NCBI GenBank assembly: GCA_023014365.1
Contig: JAEBUN010000026.1
Coordinates: forward strand, 434,001 to 498,000
DNA: 64,000 bases
DNA from: Lepiota brunneoincarnata
Lineage: Eukaryota; Basidiomycota; Agaricomycetes; Agaricales; Agaricaceae
Direction: 5' to 3'
A program made the translations under genes and the position numbers. The notes below the pieces were generated by a model. It searched no databases. It saw only the letters and a list, made by a program, of their open reading frames with translations, and was not told the DNA's origin. Position 1 is the stretch's first letter, and every line of letters starts with the position of its first letter. Below, in pieces: positions 54,535 to 64,000 of this stretch.

Positions 54535-54615
54535 CATCTGAGGATCTCCTCAGATGTAAGCACAGGCTCGTTACTGTGACACCTCTTGGGTACCATCTGA
54601 GGATCTCCTCGGATG
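54535..54615. promoter_or_regulatory. Two copies of the 22-bp dyad motif upstream of the transposase
   Basis: 54535-54556 is a perfect inverted repeat with arms CATCTGAGGA and TCCTCAGATG around TC; 54594-54615 has one mismatch. Centre-to-centre distance is 59 bp. The motif also occurs three times before the large cargo gene at 28641-28759, so one regulator could act on both genes. Confidence 0.6.
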
Positions 54616-54881
54616 CTAACTGAGAGCTCTCAAACTTACTGTGTGCAATCATTGTGTACAGTGACGCATACTACTCTCTGGATTGGTGGATGTTAGGCCA
54701 GACATCCTACCTTCACATACCGATTCCTTATCCACACCCTCCCATTCTGTAGAAGTGCTCCTTGCAATGAGTAATATATGCTTGTTAAAATGTCTCACGC
54801 ATCCCTGTATGAGCTATTCCGCATCAGCAGAGAAAGTCCACCAGGCTGTGCTATCATGCTTTTTGTCTCTCTACTCTGACC

Positions 54882-57800
54882 ATGTCTGTCCTCTGCACCT
54901 GCAGTTGCGGCCTGCTTGTAACATATGCTACGAAACGAAACCATTTGAATGGCTGTGGAAAGACATCACTCAGAGCGAGTGTCCTGGCAGAGCAAGAACG
55001 GCTGGGACACACTTCCTTCCCCCCCAATCTCCGACATTCCCAAATTCCGCCTCAGGACCACCAGAAGAGAGACTCCAAAAAGTGGTTGCAATCCATTTCT
55101 GACCAGGATGGCAGCCGCAAGCGGATTAAGGCAGCCCAACCCAAGGTGTACCAACCTCCTGAGAAATTTTCTACCTCTCAAGCTGATATGGACCTCACAG
55201 AGCCCCTCCCTGCACTAGAACAAAATCATGACAATAACTTCCCTGATATATTGCCATCTACGCACTGGTCAGACAGGTTTGTGGATACATAGAATCAGGC
55301 ACGTGATGGAGCAGCGATGGGGAAATGGCCACCTGTGAGATGATGGTTCTGGGCCTGCCTATAGGAATGATACCGATAGTGAAGATGAGGGATTTGGTGG
55401 TGCTGCCGGAGCTGAGCCTGAAGCTTCCCAGCCTGAGGCCTGCAAGAGCGATGAAGCCTGTGAGAGTGATGAAGCCTGCGAGAGTGATGAAACCTGTGAG
55501 AATGATGAAGACAGCAAGGTTGACGAAGATGACGGTTTGTTCGCGGGGTCTGAGGTAGCTGGCATTTCCTCTTTGGGACATGCTTGGTGAAAAATTTGAG
55601 CGTGAAGCAGCGTCCGCATCCACAGGTTTGTCCTCGCTTCATGAATCACCTGCCTCGCTAACAATACTTCAGATGCGAATGCTTTGGGGGATTTGGACCT
55701 TAATCTACTTCGTAGCTATACACTCAAGGTGGAGGACCACATAACTGAGCATACCTTTAGTTGACTCCGTAAAGCTTTTCCAGGCAGCAATCAGGTCAGC
55801 CTGAAAATGACCAAGAAGCACATTCAATCCCTGTCTGGATTTCAGCCTATACGATACAGCTGTTGTATAAACAGCTGTGTTTGCTTTGTCGGGCCATATG
55901 AAGACCTCACTGAATGCCCCAACTGCAAGGAATTGCGATACACAACTAATGGAAAGCCACGCAAGACATTCGGGTACCTTCCCCTCATCCCTCGCCTACG
56001 AGCTATGTCAGCAAACCCCACACATGCGAAAAAGATGCATTATCGGGGTGAACACATTCACAAGTCTGGCATCATTAAGGACATATTCGATGGTTCCCAT
56101 TATCAGTCCTTGCTCAATACTCTCATCCCTGACACAAGTCATCCCATGTTCTTTTTCTCTGATGAGCGCGACATCGCCCTTGGTCTTTCAACAGATGGCT
56201 TCACTCCATTCAAACAGCGTGATAAGACATGCTGGCCTATCCTCCTTGTCAATTACAATCTACCCCCCGAAATATGTTTTCAGAAACATTACCACATTCA
56301 CGTTGGTACAGTCCCAGGTCCGAAAAAGCCTTGGGATTGGGATTCGTTCTGCTGGCCACTTGCTCAAGAACTCATTCAGCTCGAAATAGGCATCAAAGCT
56401 TTCGACGCCATCAGTCAATTGTTATTCTCGCTTCATGCCTATCTCATCATAGCATTTGGTGACATTCCAGCCATGGCTCTGATCACACGCATGAAAGGGC
56501 AGAATGGTATTAGTCCATGCCGTATCTGCAACATCAAAGGGATACGCTCACACTCTCGCACTTACTATGTCCCTCTTCGACAAGATAAGCTTCCCGAAGC
56601 AAATCCCCTTCAATACAACCTGTCCAACCTCCCCATTCGCACTCACAAGGAGTTTTTAGAGCAAGTCTGTGCTGTGGAAATGGCCCCCAGTAACACCGTA
56701 CATGAGGAACTCGCTAAATGATATGGCATCAAAGGGATACCAATCCTCAGTACCATATCCTTGCTCTCATTCCCATCTTCATTCCCATTCGACTTCATGC
56801 ACCTCATTTGGGAAAATTTGATCCCTAACCTCATTCTGTTCTGGACTTGTGAGTTCAAGGACCTAGATCACCAGGGCAAAGGCTATGCTATTGCAACACA
56901 AATCTGGAATGAAATCGGCACAGCTACGGCAGCATGTGGTGCAACAATTCTGGCAGCTTTTGGAGCTTCAGTACCCAACATTGCAACTAAATGGTCACAA
57001 ATGACTGCCAAGATGTATGCCATTTGGACACTTTATATTGCTCCAGTTGTGCTTCGTGGCAGGTTCACAAACGTGAAGTACTATGACCACTTCATGCAGC
57101 TTGTCGAACTTTTGAAGCTCTGCTTGTTGTTTGAGCTCATAGAAGAGAACTTGAAACAGATTGATGAGGGTTTCAAGTCTTGGGTTCAGATGTATGAAAA
57201 GTGAGTATCTGCCTTCTACATTGTGCTCTTATACTTAAATCAATGTAGGCTATACTATCAAAATGACCCTGTTCGACTCTCCGCTTGTCCTCTGACCCTC
57301 CATGCCATTCTTCATATTGCATGGGGTATCCAGGTGGCGGGTCCTGTCTGGACGTATTGGGCATTTCCTATGGAGCGTCATTGTAACACTCTGCTTCCAT
57401 CGATCAGAAGTAGACGCTACCCTTACGAATCCATCAACACCTTTGTCACGGTGACTGCACAACTAGATCAAATACGATTATTATATGATCTTTACAAAGT
57501 GCTATCTTTGGATCCTGACAAGAAGAAAGCAGACCAAATTGTTCATGATTTATGTATGTTCAACCTGTCATCTTGTCATTGTCGCTTAATCACTTGCTTG
57601 CAAACAGACCCCCTCTACATGTTTTCCACCCCACGACGGTGTGAGGCCCTACCCCCACCCATATATAACAAAGTTCTAGCTTCTTTAGTGACATGCTTTG
57701 ATGTCACAAAGCAAGCTATTCAATCCATCATAAAACAAGATCAGCCCATCATCCAGTATGGCAGAGTAACTTGTCTTGAAGGAGGTGATCTCATGATTGC

Positions 57801-58241
57801 CTGTGACTTAGTTGGGAAGAGAGAGGACAGTCGGGATGCATCCTATGTGCAAGTTGAATGCTATGCCCCTTCCTGCATATGGTATCTGAATGTTCTTCAT
57901 TCCAGTATACTCAACTTGTGGATCGGCATGCTCACTGAAAGAGAAGAACACCAGAATTCAGGCCATGTGATTTCTTTGGCCAACTAAAGCATATCCTAGT
58001 TCTGGAACTCCTGTCCGCACCACAACTCAACTTAGCCATGCCAACAACCATTATTCTGGCACTTATTCGTGGTGTCAAGGCAACACAGAAGAGTGGCATT
58101 TATTATTACAGTAATAAGGATTGTGGTGTTGATGAAGTTGTCGATCTAAGTACAGTGCAGTGTGTTGTTGGAAGGATATTAGACAGGGGTGCATGGGCCA
58201 TTGTAGATCGAAGCCCTGATATGGAGATCCAGGTGGATTAA
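54882..58241 (+). pseudogene. Plavaka-type (CACTA superfamily) transposase
   Basis: An N-terminal cysteine/histidine finger CTCSCGLLVTYATKRNHLNG (54891 onward) is followed by a linker with an acidic repeat (ACESDEACESDET, about 55440-55510). From 55807 come the hallmarks: SCCINSCVCFVGPYEDLTEC, PRKTFGYLPLIPRLRAM, IALGLSTDGFTPFK (first catalytic D), FPFDFMHLIWENLIPNLILF, an intron at 57201-57248 that joins YEK to LYYQNDP in phase, and WAFPMERHCNTLLPSIRSRR (probable catalytic E). The C-part reads QYGRVTCLEGGDLMIA and VVDLSTVQCVVGRILDRGAW. Defects: TGA at about 56719, a frame change near 57890, and stops in the linker. The protein would cut at the CACTG ends. Confidence 0.82.
57201..57248 (+). 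other. Intron in the transposase gene (48 bp)
   Basis: GTGAGT donor and ATGTAG acceptor. Removal joins the two transposase frames in phase, so this is one gene with a very short intron, in line with fungal genes. Confidence 0.75.
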
Positions 58242-58441
58242 GGCTCCGATTGTGTTGATTTGCAAACCATTCAAGTCCACCATTACAGGCCAGTAGCTAC
58301 ATACTTGGTGTCTCTCAGATATCTTGGATGAGTAATTCAAGTGGACGATTCGCGCAGCTGCTGCCTTGGCCTTGATCTCATCTGAGGTGATGAAGGTGAT
58401 AGGAGAGAGGAAACCAAGTGCATTAGCAGTGTCGTCAGTCC

Positions 58442-58900
58442 TGTGAAGGTGCTTCTTCCACAGTCCTCTCCAAGTTACAGGAACAGCTCACTTCCATCAA
58501 ATCTGCAAGAGCAGTTGATGCCACCCATCTGGCCATGGATATGGAGGCAGAGCGGGCCAAAGCTGCAGAGCTGCAGGCCAACCATGTTGCCCTTTCTCGC
58601 GACCTTGCTACTGCATGATCACAAGAACTTAATCAACGCCGAGAGCTTGTTAATGCCTCTGACGAGATCGAGAACCTCAAAAAGCGGCATGCTTGTGAAA
58701 TTATGGACATCGAAATGGACCTCAAGAAGCAAGAACAAGAACTACATGACGCCAATGAAGATCTATGATTATGCAAAAGCGACCTTGAACATGAACATGG
58801 AAATGTCTCCACCCTTAAAGCCATCCTATTGCAACAGTTGACCGCTCATATTACCCTCACTACACAAGTCCAGGCGCTACAAACCAAAAACATTCTGTGA
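58442..58900 (+). pseudogene. Coiled-coil reading frame, 153 codons with two internal stops
   Basis: One frame reads SSTVLSKLQEQLTSIKSARA, THLAMDMEAERAKAAELQAN, then past a TGA SQELNQRRELVNASDEIENL, KKRHACEIMDIEMDLKKQEQ and, past a second TGA, LCKSDLEHEHGNVSTLKAIL. It has strong heptad-like spacing of Leu, Ile, Ala and many charged residues. Both stops are TGA where CGA (Arg) would fit. No start codon is clear, so it may be the last exon of a larger gene after the transposase. Function unknown. Confidence 0.5.
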
Positions 58901-59523
58901 TGAGGTGAGTGCGTTATGACCAGCATACAGCGAAAGTCACTATTTGCAGAGAAACGGGCAACAAAGGCACCTATACAGTGAAGACCTGGTTGATGAGTTG
59001 TTTGATTCAACTGAAATCGCTCATAGATTGTCCAAAAAATGCCAAAAAATACATCAAGATATAATGATACAATTTTATAGATTGCCCCGACAGTTCACCA
59101 GTCATAACATGCCACCTCGTCCAGACTCTTTCCCCTGACCCTCCATCTTCCTCCATTTGTGAAAAGCTGCGCCCCTGGCGACGCACCATTGTGTCCATAA
59201 AGATGGAATGTCGCGATAGCGTGCTCGTTGTTGAACACCTGCACTGTCCAGTGGCGGCGGCTATCGGTATCTGAGCTATGTTTTTCACCCCTAAACCTCC
59301 CTCTTTCATCAGCTATCGAATTTATTTCATCGAATACTCACATCAGGACCCAATCCACATTCCTATCTCCAAGAACTTGCGAAAGTTCATCCCTGAAGTC
59401 CACCGCTGCCCTTTCCAGTGCCCGTCTTGCTCGTTTCCTCTCCCCTCCACTCGGGTTCGCCTTTGTGCGTGGATTGCGTGAATAAATATAATAATACATG
59501 TGGTTGGGAGCTGTGATAGCGAC
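58901..59523. other. Possible exon remnants, no gene assigned
   Basis: Short open frames (for example 58944-59138, ending PPRPDSFP) have no recognisable domain. A GTGAGT follows the coiled-coil frame at 58904 and may be a splice donor. Nothing else supported. Confidence 0.25.
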
Positions 59524-59623
59524 TGAGGGCGGGTGTAATGATGGTGGTTGAGGGCAGGTGTGATGATGGCAGCTGAGGGCAGGTGTGATGATGGCGGTTG
59601 GGGGCAGGTGTGGTGATGGATGC
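59524..59623 (+). repeat. Minisatellite, four units of 25 bp
   Basis: Units of TGAGGGCAGGTGTGATGATG-type plus five bases start at 59524, 59549, 59574 and 59599, with two to five differences between neighbours. It lies about 650 bp from the right end of the CACTA-like element. Confidence 0.85.
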
Positions 59624-60272
59624 GACGTTGATGCAAACACACGTGACAGTGACGAGGTTGCGCTTTATTTTTCCTCACTCCATCCTAACTTGAAACTTGA
59701 GAACGATTATAATTTGGATATAAAGGTACAGCTCTGGTTTTTTTTTTACAACACGTCCACACCTCATTCATCAAATGCTCCACTCCATTGTCAGGGTTGG
59801 TATTTGTTGACAAATAACAACAACAACAACAACTATGGGCTGTGGCCAAACAGATGCCCAAATACTGCTAATATTTCATCTAACCCACCAGCTTGCCAAA
59901 CAGGATGAGTGCTATAAGTAGATCCTTCTCTCCTGCTGACAACATTAAACCTCCAGTATCATATTCCAATACTTAATATCCATGTTTACCAATGAAAAGT
60001 GATCTTACTAAAACTGTTGCACTTTCCTAAGGCCTGAAAAACAATAATATGTATGGTATACCCTATTCCCCCCCTTTGAGGTGTTTTTACCACTCCTCTG
60101 GACCACCATATATTACATCATTATACCCATGACATTATCTGGTGTAAATATCAAGACTTACTGTTGAAAATAACCTTACCAAAAACGTCGTTTTTTCCTA
60201 CATCTTGAGAAACAACACTATCTGTAACTATTTACACACTTCACTCTTTAACGTCGTATTTTACAACCCCTA
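59624..60272. repeat. Right subterminal region of the CACTA-like element
   Basis: Two diverged copies of an approximately 50-base segment are visible, at about 60000-60050 and 60165-60215 (AACTGTTGCACTTTCCT against AACGTCGTTTTTTCCT, each followed by a TGA-AAACAA-like end). Subterminal repeats of this kind often bind CACTA transposases. No gene. Confidence 0.45.
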
Positions 60273-60285
60273 GGGTCTCACAGTG
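60273..60285 (+). repeat. Right terminal inverted repeat of the CACTA-like element
   Basis: GGGTCTCACAGTG, the reverse complement of the left end, followed by the TAA duplication (60286-60288). Confidence 0.88.
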
Positions 60286-60288
60286 TAA

Positions 60289-60378
60289 GTCACACCTAGT
60301 AGGACAAGACCAAGTCTGTATGGACATCTTGCCTCAAACACCATACTACTCAAGAGTGAACCCCTAACCTGGGTAACA
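60289..60378 (+). repeat. LTR-B, right part after the CACTA-like element
   Basis: It continues the LTR-B broken at 24065 and ends in the family terminus GGGTAACA. Its internal order matches 22150-22241. Confidence 0.85.
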
Positions 60379-60695
60379 ACAGCCTCAGTTCATCTGCTTT
60401 AGTGAATGCTACCTATGTCATTCTACACAATGCCACCTCTGTTGCCAGAACTCACATTTCCTCCTCTCCTAACTCCATCATTGCATTGAACAACATGGAA
60501 ATGACTCAATCCACATCTCCACAATCAGATGTGAGCAGTGGCAGTCTTGATTTTCTCCTTCTTGCTGATGCTACCAATACCCTCAGCAATCCAGGAACCT
60601 GTAAGTTGCCTTTATTTGCACCCTTAGTATCAAATCTCAACATTCAATCACCCTACCCACCAGATGAGAATCACACTCAAGGTGGAGAAACATTT
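60379..60695 (+). other. Open frame of unknown nature
   Basis: A 102-codon frame (60402-60710), rich in Ser, Asn and Thr (SDVSSGSLDFLLLADATNTL), runs into the next LTR-B. I do not recognise it; it may be coding sequence of a retroelement that received the LTR-B element. Confidence 0.25.
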
Positions 60696-61043
60696 TGTTA
60701 CCCAGGTTAGGGGTTCACTCTTGAGTAGCATGGCATTTGAGGCAAGATGTCTATACAGACTTGGTCTTGTCCTACTAGGCATGACTTGGAGACAACAGAG
60801 CACTATAGTCCAGCTGGTTTAAGGGCAAAGAGGTATAGGAGGCAAGAACTGTATAACACTAAGATAAGGATACATGGTAATGTACTGTATCCTTATATAA
60901 TACTAAGTGTGGCTATGCTCCTACTATAAGTGGATAGACTTGAGTAAATATGAGTCAGAGATAAGGCAATGAGGCATAAGCTAAGTATAGTCCTTCTGAT
61001 GTACACTACTGATTGTTTCATAGTGACATTTGATGTGAGAGAG

Positions 61044-62358
61044 TGTTAGAGCCAGTGCAGGTCAGGACCGAAGTGGAGGGTCGGGGTGGTATCCTTGGTA
61101 TAAGGTAACTGGGGGACATGTTAGAGCTGGTGCGGGTCGGGACCAAGGCGGAGGGTCGGGGTGGTAACCTTGATATAAGGTAACCGGGGGACAGGGCGAA
61201 GTCAGTACGTAGACTTCGGGACCGAGGCGGAGTACGTCGGGCGGGGGGTTGGACTTGCGGCCTCAGCGTATGTGCTGTGCCCTCCTACTGTCCTAGTCCA
61301 TATTTCAGGAAGTCGGGGCCGAAGCGGAGCGAGGCAGAAGAGAGGAGAGGATAGAGAACAGGGAGCTGGTCCGCTGCTCAATTTGATTATCAGACTGAGG
61401 AGTACAAGCCAAGTAACTACAGTATATATACTACTGGCCTTACAAACTATGACTCGTACTGATTACGTGTGGAGCAAAGTGGAGGCTGATATAGTTACAA
61501 ATGGATTACAAACAGATTACAAATGGAATGGAAACCGGTACAGGTATGGAGACCGATAACGTATCTTGACTACGGACGGGAAATGGAGACTGGAACTAGA
61601 GACACCGAGGGTCAGGTGACCATGGCACATGTGGAGGTGGTCGCGTGATCAGGGCAGTGGGTTGCGGTTGGAGCAAGTCGGGGCCGAGTCGGAGGGCAGA
61701 GGGTTGTTGTGTGGAGCACACGTGGAATCGAGAAGCTGAAGTTTAAGTGATTAGACTCTGAGTTGGCATGGATATGACAGGACAGGGCGAAGTCAGTATG
61801 TAGACTTTGGGACTGAGGCGGAGTACTTCGGGCGGGGGGTTTGACTTGCAGCCTCAGCTTATGTGCTGTGCCCTCCTACTGTCCAAGTCTGTATTTCAGG
61901 AGGTTGGGACCGAAGCAGAGCAAGGCAGAGAGAGAGGAGGATATGGAACAGGGAGCTGGTCCACTGCTTGATTTGATTATCAGACTGAAGAGTACAAGCC
62001 AAGTACCTATGGTATATATACTACTGGCCTTATGAACTATGACTCGTACTAACTACATGCGGAGCAAAGTGGAGACCAATATAGTTACAAACAGATTACA
62101 AATGGAATGGAAACCGGTACAGGTATGGAGACTGATAATGTATCTTGACTACAGACAGGAAATGGAGACTGGAACTAGAGACACCAAGGGTCAGGTGACC
62201 ACAGCACATGTGGAGGTGGTTGCATGATTGGGGCAGTGGGTCGCGGTCAGAGCAAGTTGGGGCCGAGTCGGAGGGCAGAGGGTTGTTGTGTGGAGCACAC
62301 GTGGAATCGAGAAGCCGAAGTTTAAGTGATTAGACTCTGAGTTGGCATGGATATGACA
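61044..62358 (+). repeat. LTR-D (outer copy) inserted in LTR-B
   Basis: Starts TGTTAGAGCCAG and ends ATATGACA. It is flanked by GAGAG at 61039-61043 and 62359-62363. It is itself interrupted at 61119-61779. Confidence 0.9.
61119..61779 (+). repeat. LTR-D (inner copy) inserted in LTR-D
   Basis: 661 bp, same length as the copy at 10022-10682, in the same orientation as the outer copy. It is flanked by GGACA at 61114-61118 and 61780-61784. Removing it restores GGGGGACAGGGCGAAGTCAG as in other copies. It keeps more CG dinucleotides than the outer copy, in agreement with later insertion. Confidence 0.92.
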
Positions 62359-62638
62359 GAGAGTAAACTAAACATAACTGTCCTTCTGATATGGAATTCT
62401 GATAACATTAGGTCCATTTTGAGAGTTGTTTTCCATTACAACTTGTTAGTTCCCTTCTTCTGGATATTCGGCAAGGTAGTATGGTTTGTAGTATTCAATT
62501 TGGGGGTGTTTGGTGGAGTCTGGTCAAGGGGGAATGACAGGAGAAAAGGTGGGTGTAGGGGTTCTGTGAAGGTTGAGTGCAGCAGTGGTTTCTGGGGATG
62601 GGGGTTGTCCTGGGTAAAAGATGTTGTAAAGAAGTCAT

Positions 62639-63242
62639 CTAAAATGGGGGACTTTCTATCCTTTCTTCTGGTAGGGTAATTTGGTTTTCTTCAGAAGGCA
62701 CCACATGGTTCTCCTGTGATATTTGACTCAGCAACCTTGTCGTAGCATTCCTTGTAGTAGTCATTGTGGGTGAGGTTGATGTATTGATTGTGAGTTGTGG
62801 GGGTTGTTGAAGATCAGGTTGTTGGGTTTCTGGAGTAGGGGGTGTGTTGAATCTTTCAAGCTGGGCATTCAGTCTGTTTATGGCATGGTTGGAAAACAGT
62901 GCAGTGGGGGCATCTGTATTTGATACAGTCATATGAGTAATGTCCTGGAGCATACTGCTTGCATCCAAGACAGGCAAATTGTGGGCAGTGCATAGCCCAA
63001 TGTCCGGTGTGTCTGCATTGAATACAGACTGATCTGTCAGTGGTTCTGGGGTCGGTTTGTGTGTGAATGGGATTGGGGGAGTTCTGAATCAGGATGTTGT
63101 GATTGGTGATGGTGTGGGTGGTGTTTCTGGTGGGGGTGAGACATCCAAATGGGTTTCTGGAATTGGTGGGTTTCTTTCCCTTATTGGGAGTGGTGGTAGG
63201 GATAGGGACAGGGGTAATCATGGTAGTGGGGGAGATGGTTGT
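62639..63242 (-). pseudogene. LTR-B gag-like protein with zinc knuckles, 5'-truncated
   Basis: The minus strand reads VCIQCRHTGHWAMHCPQFAC, LGCKQYAPGHYSYDCIKYRC, then PHCTVFQPCHKQTECPA: at least one clear CCHC knuckle (C-X2-C-X4-H-X4-C) plus further Cys/His pairs. After it come SNHAINRLNAQLERFN and a Thr/Pro-rich tail. The N-part (TPVPIPTTTPNKGKKPTNSR) is cut at 63242 by a Gypsy2-like LTR. It is the best preserved copy of the knuckle region (compare 22470-23655). Confidence 0.65.
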
Positions 63243-63455
63243 TGTAAGGGGACACTCCAAACACCCCAGTAGTACCTCCACCAACCCTATCAACACCCCT
63301 GGGCCCCCCAATGCATTATATATCCCTCCTTTCAAGCGCTTACACTCCTTACTATCCAGATAAAACCCTCCCTCATTCCCTCTCATTTCTACAGACTCTA
63401 GACTGTCATGTTCACTCCCCACATTTGTTTCAACCACACTGGGTCTTGTGTAACA
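63243..63455 (+). repeat. Fragment of a Gypsy2-like LTR, plus orientation
   Basis: TGTAAGGGGACACTCCAAAC and the next about 210 bases follow the minus-strand order of the Gypsy2 LTR (TATATCCCTCCTTTCAAGCG; CTGTCATGTTCACTCCCCAC; AACACCCAGACATCAC). Similarity is lost after about 63455. It is a diverged relative of the same family. Confidence 0.7.
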
Positions 63456-63940
63456 CCCAGACATCACGGCTGTTATGATCCTTGCTCCTTCTGTATCTGA
63501 AGATAACTGGAGAAGGCCTTCAATCACTCTACAAGGTGTCCGAGACAGTTGGCCTTGCAGAGCTTAGTGGATTGCACTCAATGAGGTAATGAGGGAACAT
63601 GCCAAGTGAAGGCAGAGAGAGGTTAATGACCACTGTTAACAAGATTAAAGCTTAAGGCTTTAATCTCTACTTGTACAGGCCTTTATATACCTATGAGATA
63701 CTATATACTCATTATAGGTTATTGGGCTGTTCTACTTGTCCTGCACAGTCTTGACCATGATGCACATCCTAGCCGATGGCATCCTACTGTTATTTATATC
63801 TTACAATGAGTCAGTATCCTCGTTCTCCATTCCACTGCTGTGCAATGTTCCATCACTTTCCTCTGACTTATAATCCTCTTCTCCCAATCCCATCTCCATG
63901 GATTCTCTTCCATTCTCGCTTTCCATTCTCTTGGTGCTTC
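63456..63940. other. No gene seen
   Basis: AT-rich sequence with a TATATACC box near 63685; it might be the rest of an unrecognised LTR. No coding motif. Confidence 0.3.
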
Positions 63941-64000
63941 TGTTAGAGCTGGTGCGGATTGGGACTGAAGCAGAGGGTTGGAGTGGTATCCTTGATATAA
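63941..64000 (+). repeat. Start of another LTR-D, cut by window end
   Basis: TGTTAGAGCTGGTGCGGATT and the following 40 bases match the first 60 bases of the LTR-D copies, with a few CG to TG/CA changes. Confidence 0.85.

Larger units (their letters stand above)
24066..60285 (+). mobile_element. Plavaka-type CACTA transposon, 36.2 kb including a nested Gypsy
   Basis: Inverted ends CACTGTGAGACCC (24066-24078) and GGGTCTCACAGTG (60273-60285) are flanked by TAA (24063-24065, 60286-60288). The 3-bp duplication and CACTG start are typical of CACTA (EnSpm) elements. Joining the flanks at one TAA restores an LTR-B sequence seen intact at 22120-22160. It encodes a Plavaka-type transposase (54882-58241) and cargo. 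Without the nested Gypsy1 and one copy of its target duplication it is about 13.7 kb. Confidence 0.88.
60696..62407 (-). repeat. LTR-B, minus orientation, split by LTR-D
   Basis: It runs from TGTTACCCAGG (60696) to CTGATAACA (62407). After removal of LTR-D (61044-62358) and one GAGAG it is about 392 bp. The adjoining TTAGGTCCATTTTGAGAG is shared with the copies at 12323 and 1582. It is the 3' LTR of the minus-strand gag-like gene at 62639. Confidence 0.85.

Noticed and set aside
59338..59678. Proline/histidine-rich proteins on the minus strand
   Set aside because: They are translations of the 25-bp minisatellite in two frames, with no other support.

Overview
The window looks like a transposon graveyard from a basidiomycete fungus, most likely an agaricomycete. 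The basis is the mix of element families: a Plavaka-type CACTA transposase, a GCM-finger transposase, a chromodomain Ty3/Gypsy element, and a second Gypsy lineage with DNGS-type protease and YIDD reverse transcriptase. Short introns of about 48-60 bp with GT..AG ends fit as well. I cannot name the genus. I found no convincing single-copy host gene, rRNA or functional tRNA; nearly everything assigned is mobile DNA or cargo.

Left part (1-24,065). A decayed Tc1/mariner copy (1-985) ends in an inverted repeat at 993-1207. A Ty1/Copia element (2160-12000) follows. It has been hit by a solo LTR of a large Gypsy element (4312-6177), by two copies of another LTR nested inside each other in opposite orientation (7267-9814), and by a third LTR type (10022-10682). 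Target duplications at each hit allow the Copia reading frame to be followed across them. At 13.4-18.0 kb lies a minus-strand transposase gene with a GCM-like N-terminus. At 18.1-21.3 kb lies a large imperfect palindrome whose arms carry tRNA-like pol III boxes and 83-bp tandem repeats. A degenerate Gypsy LTR, itself hit by a 418-bp solo LTR (LTR-B), and a gag-like zinc-knuckle gene complete this part.

Middle and right part (24,066-60,285). This is one 36.2-kb CACTA-like transposon with 13-bp termini and a TAA target duplication, inserted in an LTR-B copy (23739-24065 plus 60289-60378). Its own content is about 13.7 kb: a minus-strand gene with an acidic tail, a large plus-strand gene with several in-frame stops, the Plavaka transposase gene, a coiled-coil reading frame, and a 22-bp dyad motif found upstream of the two large genes. 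The large gene was split by a giant Ty3/Gypsy element, Gypsy1 (31163-53684). Gypsy1 has 1845-bp LTRs with no difference in the parts I compared, gag, protease, RT/RNase H and integrase, then three tiny single-membrane-span ORFs and two antisense, intron-containing accessory genes. One of these antisense genes was split by a chromovirus, Gypsy2 (44435-50597), with 462-bp LTRs. The nesting order is therefore LTR-B, then the CACTA element, then Gypsy1, then Gypsy2.

Right end (60,379-64,000). A minus-strand LTR-B with its gag-like gene is interrupted by an LTR (LTR-D) that itself contains another LTR-D. A Gypsy2-like LTR fragment and the start of a further LTR-D follow.

Decay in the old copies is mainly CG to TG/CA change and CGA to TGA stops, as expected of methylated repeats. 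The least ordinary content is the accessory region of Gypsy1 (three mini membrane ORFs and two antisense genes) and the cargo of the CACTA-like element. LTR-B, LTR-C, LTR-D, Gypsy1 and Gypsy2 are working names used only here.
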